Positions 62,987 to 64,000 of a stretch of 64,000 nt of DNA are shown here, piece after piece. The stretch spans positions 4,061,501-4,125,500 of the forward strand of contig BSYQ01000005.1 of assembly GCA_030272585.1 (NCBI GenBank). Direction: 5' to 3'. A program made the position numbers and the translations under genes. This stretch comes from Bryopsis sp. KO-2023. Lineage: Eukaryota > Chlorophyta > Ulvophyceae > Bryopsidales > Bryopsidaceae. Below the pieces are notes generated by a model that worked only from the letters and a program-made list of their open reading frames with translations, searched no databases and was not told the origin of the DNA. Positions within the stretch are counted from its first letter, which is position 1, and each line of letters starts with the position of its first letter.

Positions 62987-63619
62987 ACTTACGGGTGCAA
63001 CAACAATAACCCGTTTGACAAATCGTGTGTCCTTTGTTAACTAAGACGGTTAAATCAGCAGAAACCAATTTTAGAAAGGCCATGCCAACGTGCTCTCGAT
63101 TCTATGCAGAAAGACTCTTACATTTGGGGTTTCTTTTAACAACCATCCCATTGACAGAGGAACGGGACTCATTGCCGACTAATCCACCCACCCTGCTGAT
63201 AAAACACTCAATATCACCCCACTCATCACCCCACTCATCAAAAGACTGTTGCAAAACAGTCAGACATTCGATGGTCACCAAAACCTCCAAACATCTTCAC
63301 CCTACTCAGTCAAACAGGGACTTCCCACAACAAGATTTGTGTTGGAAGGCTCATCCCTGACTACGACATTCCTTTCAAAACAGATCAAAAAAAAAAAGAA
63401 GCTTCCTTGGGAAAAGAAATAATTGAAAATAAAAAATGAACTTTGAACCATGCATGTTTGCATGGTGACTCGTGATTTATATCAAAAAGCTCAAGGAGCA
63501 GTCGAACAAGAACTGGGAGGGAAAAAAGTTGACTTGAGAAAGAACCAAAGCTCCCTTGGAAGGACGGACCTGGTAGATAACCAGGGCTTTCCACAGGAGG
63601 AAATGTACAAAAAAAGGAG
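62987..63619. other. Intergenic region, nothing recognised
   Basis: This is 3' flank of convergent genes. There is a short direct repeat (CACCCCACTCATCA, twice) near 63215-63240. No supported gene or RNA was found. Confidence 0.5.
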
Positions 63620-64000
63620 CTACAGGGCCTCTCCATTCACCACAGCAATAACCACCACCTCCACAGCAGCGACAAAATACATAACTCCAATGGACCAGCT
63701 GTCAGAAGCGTTTAGATCGATGGCCACATCCATATTCGAGGGCAGGTGTTTTTTTGCAAAAGCTGCCTGGCGATGGAGGTCCAATAAGTACACCGCCAAA
63801 ATGGGAAGCAACAATCCAGCGATCAAAACGATCCCAAGGGTCACCTCAAAACAACCCGGTATCCTGAATGGGAGAGGAATCAATGATACAAAGGCAGAAA
63901 AGTAGCCCAGCACCGCTCCGAGGGTGCCAAATCCTTCCTCGTAATTAATTTCGCTGGCTGCGCAGGACGCACAGAACCTGGATGCCCAGGAGATCAGTCC
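63620..64000 (-). CDS. C-terminal part of a multi-pass membrane protein (partial)
   Basis: An open frame enters from the right edge and ends at the stop at 63620. It has a FCASCAASEINYEEGFGT stretch followed by three hydrophobic helices: VLGYFSAFVSLIPLPF, then a segment around LGIVLIAGLLLPILAVYLL, and SIGVMYFVAAVEVVVIAVV at the very end. A loop with an LNASDSW possible N-glycosylation site lies before the last helix. The Cys pair in the preceding loop and the helix layout recall four-helix tetraspan proteins, but I cannot place it in a family from this fragment. Upstream exons are outside the window. Confidence 0.6.
   Translation of the reverse strand, partial: GLISWASRFCASCAASEINYEEGFGTLGAVLGYFSAFVSLIPLPFRIPGCFEVTLGIVLIAGLLLPILAVYLLDLHRQAAFAKKHLPSNMDVAIDLNASDSWSIGVMYFVAAVEVVVIAVVNGEAL

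Noticed and set aside
62091..63083. 330-codon minus-strand frame
   Set aside because: No domain or splice support; the plus strand gives a five-exon model with every junction in phase.

Overview
The window is eukaryotic nuclear DNA. Nearly every host gene is broken into many short exons with GT-AG junctions and pyrimidine-rich acceptors, and there are long homopolymer tracts, several transposon classes and no operons. A CURT1/CAAD-type thylakoid protein carries what looks like a simple chloroplast transit peptide with no ER signal in front. A plant-type MUL1/SP1-like RING ligase and a short TTTAGGG-like telomeric motif agree with this. I infer a green-lineage alga with a primary plastid; the species cannot be named from the sequence.

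Left part (1-9.5 kb): a transposon graveyard. A decayed Ty3/gypsy relic (minus strand, 1 to about 3.46 kb) is interrupted in its reverse transcriptase by a solo LTR (TSD TTCGA) and by a hAT-like non-autonomous element (8-bp TSD TTCGTCAC). Next come a GATCGG-rich block holding one large foldback with a PIF/Harbinger-like MITE (TSD TTA) inside it, a two-exon gene whose intron holds a Stowaway-like MITE (TSD TA), a second partial hAT-like copy, four small foldbacks sharing ends, two tRNA-like segments, a telomere-like patch and tandem repeats.

Middle (9.6-25 kb): one large minus-strand gene of about 37 exons and about 2,300 residues. It encodes a ZNFX1-like protein (CCCH finger, SF1 helicase, NFX1-type fingers, RZ finger). 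A pyrimidine-rich gene desert (26.3-29.1 kb) separates it from a MUL1/SP1-like membrane RING ligase gene (minus, 32.1-29.1 kb). That gene is head-to-head with a plus-strand gene for an approximately 915-residue type I membrane protein with about four protease-associated (PA)-like modules. A SAP-kelch-BTB protein gene (minus) follows.

Right part (41.5-64 kb): an apparently intact LTR retrotransposon (41530-48397) with identical 327-bp LTRs, a 4-bp TSD and one gag-pol frame of about 2,003 residues. Its start codon lies at the LTR/primer-binding-site junction. Then come the CURT1-like gene (minus), head-to-head with the replicative helicase subunit gene MCM3 (plus), a YwrD-type gamma-glutamyltransferase gene (plus), an unrecognised five-exon gene (plus), and the end of a membrane-protein gene (minus) running off the right edge.

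The host genes are unrelated single-copy-type functions: RNA surveillance, organelle ubiquitin ligation, surface/endomembrane protein, ubiquitin adaptor, thylakoid shaping, DNA replication and glutathione breakdown. The only local organisation is two close divergent pairs and heavy transposon load between genes. Exon coordinates were derived by hand from reading frames, splice sites and phase, and should be read as accurate to a few bases.
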